Below are positions 10,729 through 23,230 of a stretch of 64,000 nucleotides of DNA, in pieces; positions within the stretch are counted from its first letter, which is position 1; every line of letters starts with the position of its first letter. Made by a program: the position numbers and the translations under genes. This DNA is from Triticum aestivum (lineage: Eukaryota; Streptophyta; Magnoliopsida; Poales; Poaceae). The stretch spans positions 475,885,037 to 475,949,036 of the forward strand of contig NC_057800.1 of assembly GCF_018294505.1 (NCBI RefSeq), given 5' to 3'. The notes below the pieces were generated by a model that was not told the DNA's origin, made no database searches, and saw only the letters and a program-made list of their open reading frames with translations.

Positions 10729-13432
10729 AATTCCTGCTCGTCCTCGAGTAGGTAAATGATAAAAACATAATTTTTGATGTGGAATGCTACTTGGCATAAT
10801 TTCAATGTAATTCTCTTAATTGTGGTCTGAATATTCAGATTCGAAAGATTCAAGACAAAAGTTTAATATTGACATAGAAATAATAATACTTCAAGCATAC
10901 TAACTAAGCAATTATGTCTCTTCAAAATAACATGTCCAAAGAAAGTTATCCCTACGAAATCATATAGTCTGGCTATGCTCTATCTTCACCACACAAAGTA
11001 TTCAAATCATGCACAACCCCTATGACAAGCCAAGCAATTGTTTCATACTTTTAATGTTCTCAAACTTTTTCAATTTTCACGCAATACATGAGCGCGAGCC
11101 ATGGACATAACACTATAGGTGGAATAGAATGGTGGTTGTGGAGGAGACAAAAAAAGGAGAAGATAGTCTCACATCAACTAGGCATATCAACGGGCTATGG
11201 AGATGCCCATCAATAGATATCAATGTGAGTGAGTAGGGATTGCCATGGAACAGATGCACTAGAGCTATAATTATATGAAAGCTCAACAAAAAGAAACTAA
11301 GTGGGTGTGCATCCAACTTGCTTGCTCACGAAGACCTAGGGCATTTTGAGGAAGCCCATCATTGGAATATACAAGCCAAGTTCTATAATGAAAAATTACC
11401 ACTAGTATATGGAAGTGATAACAAAGGAGACTCTCTATCATGAAGATCATGGTGCTACTTTGAAGCAAAAGTGTGGAAAAAGGATAGTAGTATTGCCCCT
11501 TTTTTTGGGCCTTCTTTTTTTTTCTTTGGCCTTTCTCTTTTTTTTATTTGGGACAATACTCTATGAATGATGATCATCACACTTCTATTTATTTACAACT
11601 CGACAATAGAACAAAGTATGACTCTATATGAATGCCTCCGGCGGTGTACCGGGATAGGAATGATGCATGAGTGACTTATATGAAAGAATTATAAACGGTG
11701 GCTTTGCCACAACTAAAATGTCAACTACATGATCATGCAAAGCAATATGACAATGATGGAGCGTGTGATGATAAACGGAACGGTGGAAAGTTGCATGTCG
11801 ATATATCTCGGAATGGCTATAGAAATGCCATGATAGCTAGGTATGGTGGCTGTTTTGAGGAAGGTATATGGTGGGTGTATGATACCGGCGAAAAGTGCGC
11901 GGTATTAGAGAGGCTAGCAATGGTGGAAGGGTGAGAGTGCGTATAATCCATGGACTCAACATTAGTCACAAAGAACTCACATACTTATTGCCAAAATCTA
12001 TTAGTTATTGAAGCAAATTACTACACGCATGCTCCTAGGGGGATAGATTGGTAGGAAAAGACCATCGCTCGTCCCCGACCGCCACTCATAAGGAGGACAA
12101 TCAATAAATACATCATGCTCTGACTTCTTAACATAACGGTTCACCATACGTGCATGCTACGGGAATCACAAACTTCAACACAAGCATTTCTCAAATTCAC
12201 AATTACTCAACTAGCACAACTCTAATATCACCATCTCCATATCTCAAAACAACTATCAAGTTTCAAACTTCTCATAGTATTCAACACACTCATAAGAAAA
12301 TTTTATTTATTTAATCTTGAATGCCTCAAATAATTAAAGCAAATTACCATGCTGTTTTGTAGGACTCTCAAAATAATCTAAGTGAAGCATGAGAGAACAA
12401 TGGTTTCTATAAAACAAATCTACCACCGTGCTCTAAAAGATATAAGTGAAGTACTAGAGCAAAAACTATATAACTCAAAAGATATAGGTGAAGCACATAG
12501 AGTATTCTAATAATTTCCGAATCATGTGTGTCTCTCTCAAAAAGGTGTGTGCAGAAAGGATTATTGTGTAAAAGTAACAAATAAATACTCAAATAATACA
12601 AGACGCTCCAAGCAAAACACATATCATGTGGTAAATAAAAATATAGCTCCAAGTAAAGTTACCGATAGAAGTAGACGAAAGAGGGGATGCCTTCCGGGGC
12701 ATCCCCAAGCTTTGGCTTTTAGGTGTCCTTAGATTATCTTGGGGGTTATATGGGCATCCCCAAGCTTAGGCTCTTGCCACTCCTTGTTCCATAATCAATC
12801 AAATCTTTACCCAAAACTTGAAAACTTCACAACACAAAACTTAAAGTAGAAAATCTCGTGAGCTCCGTTAGTGAAAGAAAACAAAACACCACTTCAAGGT
12901 ACTGTAATGAACTAATTATTTATTTATATTAGTGTTAAACCTACTGCATTCCCACTTCTCTATGGTTTATAAACTATTTTACTAGCCATAGATTCATCAA
13001 AATAAGCAAACAACACACGAAAAACAGAATCTGTCAAAAACAGAACAGTCTGTAGTAATCTGTATCTAATGAAAGATCTGGAACACAAAAAATTCTAAAA
13101 TAAATTCCTGGACGTGAGGAATTTATCTATTAATCATCCGCAAAAAGAATTAACTAAATATCACTTTCCAAATAAAAATTGCAGCAGTTCTCGTGAGTGC
13201 TAAAGTTTCTGTTTTTTACAGCAAGATTAACAAGACTTTCCCCAAGTCTTCCCAACGGTTCTACTTGGCACAACACTAATTAAATACAAAAAACACAACC
13301 AAAACAGAGGCTAGATAAATTATCTATTACTAAACAGGAGCAAAAAGCAAGGAATAAAAATAAAATTGGGTTGCCTCCCAACAAGCACCATCGTTTAACG
13401 CCCCTAGCTAGGCATAAAAAGCAAGGATAGAT
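10729..13432 (-). other. Element C long 3' untranslated region
   Basis: About 2.7 kb of AT-rich DNA lies between the gag-protease stop and the polypurine tract, with no credible frame in either direction. A T-rich run lies at 11500-11550. In autonomous relatives this space holds pol, so this is the site of the pol loss that defines the non-autonomous family. Confidence 0.6.
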
Positions 13433-14074
13433 CTAGGTGTTGCCATCTTTGGTAGGCAATCCATAAGTGGCTCTCATAATAGATTCATAAGGTAATTTAA
13501 TTTTCTTTCTAGGGAAGTGTTCCATGCCTTTCCTTAACGGAAATTGGAATCTAATATTTCCTTCCTTCATATCAAAAATTGCACCAATCGTTCTAAGGAA
13601 AGGTCTGCCAAGAATAATAGGACATTAAGGATTGCAATCTATGTCAAGAACAATAAAATCTACGGGCACATAATTCCTATTTTCAACAATAATAACATCA
13701 TTAATTCTTCCCATAGGTTTCTAAATAGTGGAATTCGCAAGGTGCAAGTTTAAAGAGCAATCATCAAAATCATGGAAACCTAACAAATCACACAAAGTCT
13801 TTGGAATCGTAGAAACACTAGCACCCAAATCACACAAGGCATAGCATTCATGATCTTTAATTTTAATAGTAGGTTCCCACTCATCATAAAGTTTTCTAGG
13901 AATAGAAACTTCCAACTCAAGTTTTTCTTCATAAGATTGCATCAAAGCATCAACGATATGTTTAGTAAAAGCTTTATTTTGATTATAAGCATGAGGAGAA
14001 TTTAGCACAGATTGCAACAAGGAAATACAATCTATCAAAGAGCAATTATCATAATTAAATTCCTTGAAATCCAA
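13433..14074 (-). pseudogene. Element C protease-like domain
   Basis: The minus strand shows an aspartic-protease-like active site (CDLGASVSTIP near 13815-13850), then the GRINDV and IILGRPFL blocks, and ends at a TAG at 13433-13435. DLGAS replaces the usual D-S/T-G-A order, as in several Athila-type elements. The frame is broken near 13720 and by stops around 14080. It follows gag on the same strand, so the pair would have been one Gag-Pro product. Confidence 0.7.
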
Positions 14075-15510
14075 AATAGTGGATTAATCAATATTTAAAG
14101 TTTTGACTTTTTCATTCCCACTTTTAACAATTTTAGCATCAAGACCTAAAGACTCCGAATTTTTGGAACGCTCTCTAGGTAAAGGTGGATCATAATCAAT
14201 CCCATTATTATCAAGATTCATATTTCAACACAAAGATTTAATAGGGGACACATCAATAACTTTTAGATCTTCATCTTTAATATCATGGAAACTAGAAGAA
14301 CACGCTTTTATAAAACAATCTTTCTTAGCACGCATCCTAGCGGTTCTTTCTTTGCACTCATCAATGGAAATTCTCATGGCTTTGAGAGACTCGTTGATAT
14401 CATGCTTAGGTGGAATAGATCTAAGTTTCAAAGAATCAACATCAAGAGAAATTCTATCAACGTTCCTAGCCAACTCATCAATCTTAAGAAATTTTTCTTC
14501 AATCAAAGCATTGAAATTCTTTTGCGAAGTAATAAATTCTTTAATATTAGATTCAAAATAAGAGGGCATATTATTATAATTTCCATAAGAATTGTTGTAG
14601 GAATTACCATAATTATTAGAGGAATTACTAGGATATGGCCTAGGGTTAAAGTTTCCTCTATATGCGTTGTTACCAAAATTGTTCCTACCAACAAAATTCA
14701 CATCCATAGATTCGTTATTATTCTCAATCAAAGTAGACAAAGGCATATCATTAGGATCAGAAGAAACACTTTTATTAGCAAATAATTTCATAAGTTCATC
14801 CATCTTTCCACTCAAAACATTAATTTATTCTATCGCATGCACTTTCTTATTAGTAGATCTTTCAGTGTGCCATTGAGAATAATTAACCATAATATAATCT
14901 AGGAGTTTAGTAGCTTCTCCTAAAGTGATTTCCGTAAAAGTGCCTCCTGCGGCCGAATCTAAAAGATTTCTAAAAGCAAAATTCAATCTGGCATAAAAAA
15001 TTTGTATAATCAACCACAAATTCAAACCATGTGTAGGGCAATTACGTATCATTAATTTCATTCTCTCCCAAGCTTGTGCAACATGTTCATGATAGGGTTG
15101 CTTAAAATTCATAATATTGTTTCTAAGAGAGATGATCTTAGCGGGGGGGAAATACTTAGAGATAAAAGCATCTTTGCACTTATTCCACGAATCAATACTA
15201 TTTTTAGGTGAAGACGAAAACCAAGCTTTAGCATGATCTCTAAGCGAAAAAGGAAATAGCTTCAATTTAACAATATCATTATCCACATCTTTCTTATTTT
15301 GCATATCACACAAATCAACGAAGCTATTTAGATGGGTAGCGGCATCTTCACTAGGAAGGCCGGAAAACGGATCTTTCATGACAAGATTCAACAAGGCGGC
15401 ATTAATTTCACAAGATTCAGCATCGGTAAGAGGAGCAATCGGAGTGCTAATAAAATCATTGTTGTTGGTATTGGTAAAGTCACACAATTTAGTGTTATCT
15501 TGAGACAAGC
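14075..15510 (-). pseudogene. Element C gag
   Basis: The retrotransposon gag domain is visible in minus orientation. DPFSGLPSEDAATHLNSF lies near 15330-15375, HAKAWFSSSPKNSIDSWN near 15180-15235, and a Tyr/Asn/Gly-rich linker (NAYRGNFNPRPYPSNSSNN) near 14600-14670. A coiled-coil-like tail follows near 14280-14560. A stop near 14825 separates the two main open parts. The open frame extends to 15718, but the part above about 15510 is Ser/Leu-rich and looks like leader. No zinc knuckle is seen. The role is particle assembly and RNA packaging. Confidence 0.78.
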
Positions 15511-15710
15511 AAGCAATCCAACACACAAGGAAACGAGGAACTGCCAAAAGGAGGCAAAAAGAGAAAGAGAGGGAGGATAGAGAGAGAGGGCGAATAAAAC
15601 GGCAAGGGTGAAGTGGGAGAGAGGAAAACGAGAGGCAAATGGCAAATAATGTAATGCGGGAGATAAGGGTTGTGATGGGTATTTGGTATGTTGACTTTTG
15701 CATAGACCTC

Positions 15711-15730
15711 CCCAGCAACAGCGCTAGCAG
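15711..15730 (-). other. Probable primer-binding region of element C
   Basis: On the minus strand, just inside the 5' LTR, the sequence reads tagcgctgttgctgggga. It resembles the tggcgccgttg-type start of many Gypsy leaders but is offset by about ten bases from the LTR end. Confidence 0.35.
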
Positions 15731-15737
15731 TCCTTCT

Positions 15738-17041
15738 TGCTACCTCTTGAGCACTTGCGTTGGTTTTCCCTTGAAGAGAAAAGGGTGATGCAGCAGAGTA
15801 GCGTAAGTATTTCCCTCAGTTTTTGAGAACCAAGGTATCAATCCAGTAGGAGGCCACGCACGAGTCCCTCGTACCTACACAAACAAATAAATCCTCACAA
15901 CCAACGCGATAAGGGGCTGTCAATCCCTACACGGTCACTTACGAGAGTGAGATCTGATAGATATGATAAGATAATATTTTTGGTATTTTTATGATAAAGA
16001 TGCAAAGTAAAATAAAAGGCAATAAAAATAACTAAGTATTGGAAGATTAATATGATGGAAGATAGACCCCAGGGCCATAGGTTTCACTAGTGGCTTCTCT
16101 TGAGAGCATAAGTATTCACGGTGGGTAAACAAATTAATGTTGAGCAATTGACAGAATTGAGCATAGTTATGAGAATATCTAGGTATGATCATGTATATAG
16201 GCATCACGTCTGAAACAAGTAGACCGACTCCTGCCTGCATCTACTACTGTTACTCCACACATCGACCGCTATCCAGCATGCATCTAGAGTATTAAGTTCA
16301 AGAGAACAGAGTAACGCTTTAAGCAAGATGACATGATGTAGAGAGATAAACTCATGCAATATGAAATAAACCCCATCTTGTCATCCTCGATGGCAACAAT
16401 ACAATACATGCCTTGCTGCCCCTACTGTCACTGGGAAAGGACACCGCAAGGTTGAACCCAAAGCTAAGAACTTCTCCCATTGCAAGAAAGATCAATCTAG
16501 TAGGCCAAACCAAACTAATAATTCGAAGAGACTTGCAAAGATAACCAATCATACATAAAATAATTCAGAGAAGATTCAAATATTGTTCATAGATAAACTT
16601 GATCATAAACCCATAATTCATCGGTTTCAACAAACACACCGCAAAAGAAGATTACATCGAATAGATCTCCACAAGAGAGGGGGAGAACTTTGTATTGAGA
16701 TCCAAAAAGAGAGAAGAAGCCATCTAGCTAATAACTATGGACCCGTAGGTCTGAGGTAAACTACTCACACTTCATCGGAAGGGCTATGGTGTTGATGTAG
16801 AAGCCCTCCGTGATCAATGCCCCCTCCGGCGGAGCTCCGGAACAGGCCCCAAGATGTGATCTCGTGGATACATAAAGTTACGGTGGTGGAATTAGGGTTT
16901 TGGCTCCATATCTGGTAGTTTGGGGGTACGTAGGTATATATAGGAGGAAGGAGTATGTCGGTGGAGCAACAGGGGGCCCACGAGGGTGGAGGGCGCGCCC
17001 AGGGGGTAGGCGTGCCCCCTACTTCGTGGCCTCCTGGTTGA
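15738..17041 (-). repeat. Element C 5' LTR, larger part
   Basis: This matches 9142-10446 of the left LTR and stops where element D is inserted. The remainder of the LTR is 26747-27017 (26742-26746 is the duplicated GTTGA). Confidence 0.92.
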
Positions 17042-19873
17042 TGTAGCGACCCGACCTCAGACGGTCAAGTCTCTATGCTTCAGTGTCATCCCTAGATCGG
17101 TAATGCTGACACACACAGTACTCGAAGGATTTATAACAGAGTAGCAATCACACACTTATTACATCGACTACCTCAAAAGAGAACTTATTATAGTAAATAT
17201 GGCTTAAGGCCATCTAATACGATAACAGTGGAAGGCTTGGAAGATAAAGTGAGTCCATCAACTCCAACGGCATAGCTAAGCTGCACAGCAATGACCTAAC
17301 GAACCCTACTCCTCGTCTGAAAGGTCTGCAACGTAATACGTTGCAGCCCGAAAACGGGTCAGCACATGGAATATGCTGGCAAGATAACATAGTATGAGCA
17401 AGAACAGAATAATGCTATCACTACATGCATATTTGGCTGGTGGAAAGCTCTATGGTTATAGTTTTTGCGAAAAGCCAATTTTTCCCTACAACAAAGGAAT
17501 AAATTTTATTTTAACTATCATGGTGGTTGAAACATCATTGAGAAGGTTCCTCCAACTCAATCCCAATTAAAGTAATTAACAACCCAACAATATTAAATTA
17601 GAGTGATGAGATACTTAGGATACTCCAAGTACTAGATACTCAAGATTGTCCATAACCGGGGACACGGCTAACCATGATTAGATTGTACACTCTGCAGAGG
17701 TTTGTGCACTTTTCGCCACAAGACTCGATCACCTCCGTTGGATTTCTTGCACTACATGGTGTTTGAGAAACGGATGACCGAGACACAGTCTTTCAGAAAC
17801 ATTAACTCTTTAATCCGGGCAGACCATACCAAACCTACATCCCTCTACCTGCTGATCCACCTCTTCAAGAGCTCATGTAACTTACTCAACTATGCTAGAG
17901 CCCATAATAGCTTGTGGCTACACACAGAAGTTTCTAGCATGAAAATATCTTAGTTCCCTTTGAGCCTGGGTGGCGGACCTTAGGATGATCACACGGGTAC
18001 TCCAGGAGATCCTAGGACAACACTGGATTCTCCAGGTGCCCGACAAGTAATCCACCCAGATGTGTATTTAAGTTGCCACCTTAAGTTGAACCATTAATTA
18101 ATAATCTCACATCTGTCATGGATACACTCAAACCCAGTCCACGTCTACGAGCATAGCATAGTAATATAAGCAATACATAGAAATAACTCCCAAGGTTTGA
18201 ATATAACAGGGCAATAGGTTCTACCTCATCAACTACTTGCCAACCTACAAGTTAATCACAACCTAATCATGCAGTGTTTGAGGATTGAAACTAATACATA
18301 AAAACTGGGTATGGAAGGAGTATGATCAATGTGTTACTTGCCTTGCTGACGATCCGCAAAACCTAGGGACTCGTAGTAGCACGCTTCGCACTCCAGAAAT
18401 TCTATCGCAGACAGACAATAGAATACATAAGCAATCAAGCAAAGAAACACGGGTAAATCTCAAATAAGAAGATCTAACCAGAAAGTTCAACTTAAGAACT
18501 CCGGTTTGCGAAAAGAATCAAATCAAACGGAGCAACAAAACTCAAACTATGAAAGAAACAAAATCCGTTTACTAATCTGGACTAAAGTCAAATTTTACAG
18601 TACCAAAATCATGTTCAAGTTGGTTAAACAGAAAGAGGGTTTTGAGATGAAGATATAGGCGCTTGAATCGCCTGATTCCGATAAACGAGCGAAAAGATAA
18701 ACTAAAAAGAAAATCGGATCAGAAATCGCGATCGAAAATAATCGTGGAAAAATCTGAGAAAAAGAAAACTGACGAACAGGCTAACGAACAAACGTTCGTT
18801 GCCTGTAACTAACGAGTGGAAACCGTTCGTTAAAACGAACGTACGTACGAACGTCCGCTATATAAACTAAACCGGGAAAACCGGTGAACCGATCTGAAAA
18901 AAAACGAACTAGGGTTTCTAAAAAAACCGGATCAGGTTAAAAGAAACCCGAACGGCGGCGAGGCGTATACCTCCGGTGAGGTCCTGCGAGGCGGGGCTGC
19001 GGCTCCGGCGAGGCGGGCTGCGGCGAAGGGGTGTGCGGGTGGCGGCGGCGCGGCAATGGGCGGTGGCGGCGGTGCGGCAACGGGCGGCGGCGGTGGCGCT
19101 GTAGAGGCGGCGGCGCGGCAGAGGCGGCGGCGGCGGCAAAGGCGATGGCGGCGCTGCAGGCGGGGCGGGGCAGGCGGCGGGGTTGGTGGTGGGGGGTCCA
19201 GTGGCAGGGTATTTAAGGAGGGGGCTGCTTGGGGGAGGGGCAAGCGGCACGGGGAGGTGGAGTCCCGGTCGGACTCGGGGTCGGGGAGGCGGCGGCCTCC
19301 CGGTCTCCTGGAGGGAGATGGCGGCGCGGGGCTAGCGGGCCGGCTCGGCTGGGCTTCGGCCCAGTCGGGCGCTGAGAGATTTTTTTTAATAATTTCGCCG
19401 GAACTTAAATAAATCCTAGAAAATAAAATAAAAAACTAAAAATACCAAAACAAATTTTCACCATCTAAATAAAATATTAGAACGAGATGAACATTTTCTT
19501 GGCCCTAAAATGCAATTTTGAAAAAATGTGCAATTTTTTAATGCAAATAAAATAGCAATAAGATCCGAATAAAATCAAATATTTGATTTTAATATTTTTC
19601 CTCCAATATTTCAATTATTTTGGAGAATTCATATTATCTCCTCTCATATATTTTTAATATGAAATATTTTCGCAGAGAAAAATAAATAAAATAAATAATC
19701 CTCGTTTCAATATTTGATAAAATTCAAATATGAAAACAATGAAATCCCCAACTCTCTCTAAGGGTCCTTGAGTTGCTTAGGATTTTGAGGATCGCGAAAC
19801 GAAATGCAATAAAATATGATATGCATGAATGATCTATGTATAACATTCCAAATTGAAAATTTGGGATGTTACA
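17042..19873 (-). repeat. Element D 3' LTR (full length)
   Basis: 2832 bases from tgtagcgac to gatgttaca on the plus strand. It includes a GC-rich block at 18950-19370 with CGG/GGCGGC runs, which gives long but meaningless open frames on both strands. An A+T-rich block (19380-19740) follows. Confidence 0.9.
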
Positions 19874-19876
19874 AAC

Positions 19877-20242
19877 CTACCCCCCTGAAGATGAATCTCG
19901 CCCCCGAGATTCAGGTTGGCTAGAAAATAGGTGTGGGTGGTCTTTGCGAAGATCATCCTCTCGTTCCCAGGTGGCTTCATCCTTGGTATGGTGGCTCCAC
20001 TGAACTTTGCAAAACTTGATAACCTTGCTGAGGGTGACTCGGCTGGCAAATTCAAGAATCCTGACTGGCTTCTCCTCATAGGTCAAATCACTGTCCAACT
20101 GAATCACCTCCAAAGGTATTGTATCTCTTAACGGTATATCGGTCATCTCAGCATGACACTTCTTCAGCTGTGAAACATGAAATACATCATGAACTCCTGA
20201 CAGTCCTTCAGGTAACTCCAACTTGTAGGAAACTTCTCCCAT
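19877..20242 (-). pseudogene. Element D chromodomain and integrase C-terminus
   Basis: In minus orientation this segment contains VHDVFHVSQLKKC near 20165-20205, the usual link from integrase to chromodomain. It then has a chromodomain-like segment EKPVRILEFA...KVQWSHH...EATWE at about 19945-20075. Chromodomains in these elements guide integration towards particular chromatin. It is separated from integrase by a stop near 20246. The end is close to the polypurine tract and LTR at 19873. Confidence 0.83.
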
Positions 20243-20245
20243 ACG

Positions 20246-21298
20246 TTACAAAACTCGGTACGGTCCTACAAATCTCGGGGCTAACTTTCCCTTGAATCCA
20301 AAACGTTTCACTCCTCGCAAGGGTGATACTCGCAGATATGCTCTATCTCTAATTTCATAGGTTACCTCCTTGCGTTTCGAATCTGCATAACTCTTCTGCC
20401 TGGACTGAGCAACCTTCAGTCTATCTCGGATCAGCTTAACTTTCTCTTCAGACTCCTTGATCAAGTCTGGTCCAAACAACTGTCGATTTCCAACTTCATC
20501 CCACATCAACGGTGTTCTGCACCTTCGTCCATACAGGGCTTCGAACGGTGCCATCTTTAAACTGGCTTAGTAGCTATTTTTGTATGAGAACTCTGCGTAA
20601 GGTAAATTGTCATCCCAACTAGATCCATAATCTAGCGCACAGGCCCTCAACATATCCTCCAGAATCTGGTTGACTCTCTTGGTCTGTCCATCTGTCTGCG
20701 GGTGAAAAGTTGTACTGAATTCCAGCCTTGTTCCCAAAGTTTGGTGCAACTGATGCCAAAACTTGGAAGTAAACAGTGTTCCTCTATCTGATACGATGGT
20801 CCTCGGAACTCCATGCAGACATACGATCCTGGTCATATATATCTTGGCCGACTTCGCACTTGTATAAGTTGTTTTCACTGGGATAAAGTGAGCTACTTTG
20901 GTCAAGCGATCAACTACTACCCATATAGAATCATATCCTGATTTGGTCCTAGGCAATCCGGTGATGAAACCCATGCCAAGGTTATCCCACTTCCATTCGG
21001 GTATCAGCATAGGATGTAACAATCCTGCTGGCTTTTGATGCTCTGCCTTCACTCTTTGACACACATCACATACGGCTACATACTCGGCAATATCCTTCTT
21101 CATACCAGTCCACCAGAAATGTTCCTTCAAATCCAAATACATCTTGGTGTTTCCGGGGTGTATCGAGTATGGTGAGTCATGATCCTCCTGAAGTATTAAC
21201 TTCCTGATCTCTGTGTTATTGGGCACATAAACATTGTCCTCAAACCATAAGGTGTCGTGCTCATCCTCACGAAAACCTTTGGCCTTTCCTTTGCTCAT
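20246..21298 (-). pseudogene. Element D integrase with altered catalytic triad
   Basis: The HHCC zinc region is intact (SIHPGNTKMYLDLKEHFWW near 21140-21170; CDVCQR near 21060). In the core the second Asp is present (IVSDRGTLF near 20785-20810). The first acidic position has GGT (Gly, 20969-20971) in NLGMGFITG where the family has Asp. The third has AAG (Lys, 20678-20680) in DGQTKRVNQ where the family has Glu. A TAG near 20566-20568 also breaks the frame, after which APFEALYGRRCRTPLMW continues near 20515-20550. The product could not join DNA ends. Confidence 0.87.
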
Positions 21299-21301
21299 TC
21301 T

Positions 21302-23152
21302 CTATTTTATCTCGGCAATCTTTTTGTCATCCTTCTGAGCTTCTTGAATCTTTCCTAACAATGTAGACTGAACCTCCATTTTTGCAACAAAACCTCTAGG
21401 AACAATCTCCACTCGAAGTTCCCTAAGATCCTCTGCTAACTCCTTGGGCAATCCCGTGCTTACTAGGGTGTTAGCATAACTCTTTCGACTCAAAGCGTAT
21501 GCTACGACATTGGCCTTGCCTGGATGATAGTGAAGCTTCATGTCATAATCCTTTATAAGCTCCAACCATCTCCTTTGCCTAAGGTTCAACTCCTTCTATG
21601 TGAAAATGTACTTCAAACTCTTATGATCTGTGTACACATCACAACGATTTCCAATAAGGTAATGTCTCCAGGTCTTCAATGCATGCACTACGACTGCCAA
21701 CTCCAAATCATGCGTGGCATAATTCAATTCGTGCGGTTTTAGTTGTCGTGAGGCACACGAAACAACTCTTCCATCCTGCATAAGCACACTTCCAAGTCCT
21801 AGGCGAGAAGCGTCGCAGTACACTTGGAAATCCTTGCGTATATCCGGCAGAATCAGCACTGGGGCCGTAGTCAAACGTTTCTTTAACTCCTGAAAACTCG
21901 CCTCACATTCTTCCGTCCATTTAAACTTGGTATCCTTTTTCAATAACTCCGTCATTGGTTTTGCAATCTTGGAAAAATTCTCAATGAATCTCCGATAGTA
22001 TCCCGCGAGTCCAAGAAAACTGCGGATCTCGCTAACTGAAGTGGGTGCCAACCATTCAGTGACTGACTGTACCTTGGTGGGATCTACTGCTATACCTTCT
22101 CCTGATATAACATGTCCAAGGAATCCAACTTCCTTCAACCAAAACTCGCATTTGCTGAACTTGGCATACAACTGATGTTCCCTGTGTTTCTCGAGAACTA
22201 AACGCAAATGCTCTTTGTGCTCCTCCTCATTCTTCGAGTATACCATTATATCATCAATGAACACCACAACAAACTTATCCAAGTATTCCATGAACACTTT
22301 GTTCATCATGCTCATGAAGTAGGCAGGGGCGTTAGTCAGTCCAAATGACATGACCGTATATTCATACAACCCGTACCGTGTGGTGAATGTTGTCTTTGGT
22401 ATATCCTTCTCTCGAATCTTCAACTAGTAATATCCTAATCGCAGATCGATCTTTGGAAACACCTTAGCTCATTGCAGTTGTTCAAACAAATCATTGATCA
22501 TCGGCAGTGGGTACTTGTTCTTGATCGTCACCTCATTTAACGCACGATAATCAACAACCATTCTTAGAGACTTATCCTTCTTTTCAACCAAAAGCACTGG
22601 GGCTCCCCATGGTGATGAACTCCATCGAATGTAACCTTTCTCCAATAAATCCTTGATCTGCTTCTTAATCTCCTCCATATCATTTGCGGGCATCCGGTAT
22701 GGTCTCTTTGATATTGGCCCTATACTTGGCAATAGCTCTATCAAAAACTCGATGCCTCGATCCGGTGGCATGCCTGGTAACTCCTCTGGAAAAACATCCG
22801 GGTAATCCTTCACAACAGGCACTTCCTCCTGAACAACTCCCGTGAGGGTATTTACTTGGCTCCTCCTAGGCGCATGCCTAGATACATACTTGATCCTTTT
22901 TCCCTTTGGGGTGGTGAGAAAAATCGACTTACTAGCACAGTCAATGCTTCCTCCATACTTTGACATCCAGTCCATGCCTAATATCACATCCAATCCTTGT
23001 AACTCCAAGATTATTAGGTCTGACGGAAAAACATGGCTACCAATGGTTAAGGGTATCTGGTCGCACCATCGACTAGCCATATACTCTGCTCCATGTGAAC
23101 TCACTAACAGAGGGGTCCTAAGGGTTTGGGTTGGTAGTTTAAACTTATCCAT
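21302..23152 (-). pseudogene. Element D reverse transcriptase and RNase H
   Basis: RT runs from about 22700 down to 22100, with [20 protein letters not shown] near 22510-22570 and the catalytic FIDD near 22245-22260. RNase H follows ([19 protein letters not shown] near 21765-21825; [10 protein letters not shown] near 21600-21630). Two stops lie close together between 22424 and 22468, and another near 21592. Apart from these, the domains are complete. This is the copying enzyme of the element. Confidence 0.9.
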
Positions 23153-23230
23153 GAATCCCCTTGATATGTATGAATGTGATGCACCAGTATAAAAAGAACA
23201 AGGGCAGTAAAAGACTTAACCAAAAACTTA
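23153..23230 (-). pseudogene. Element D protease active-site segment, catalytic Asp replaced
   Basis: The protease core reads [11 protein letters not shown] on the minus strand. The codon at 23189-23191 is TAT (Tyr) where aspartic proteases have the catalytic Asp in D-S/T-G. Downstream, [13 protein letters not shown] near 22960-23000 is the usual second protease block. The substitution would abolish activity. Confidence 0.78.

Noticed and set aside
18918..19412. Overlapping Ala/Pro/Arg- and Gly-rich frames of 100-118 codons
   Set aside because: Lie in the CGG-rich part of the element D LTR; open in several frames at once.
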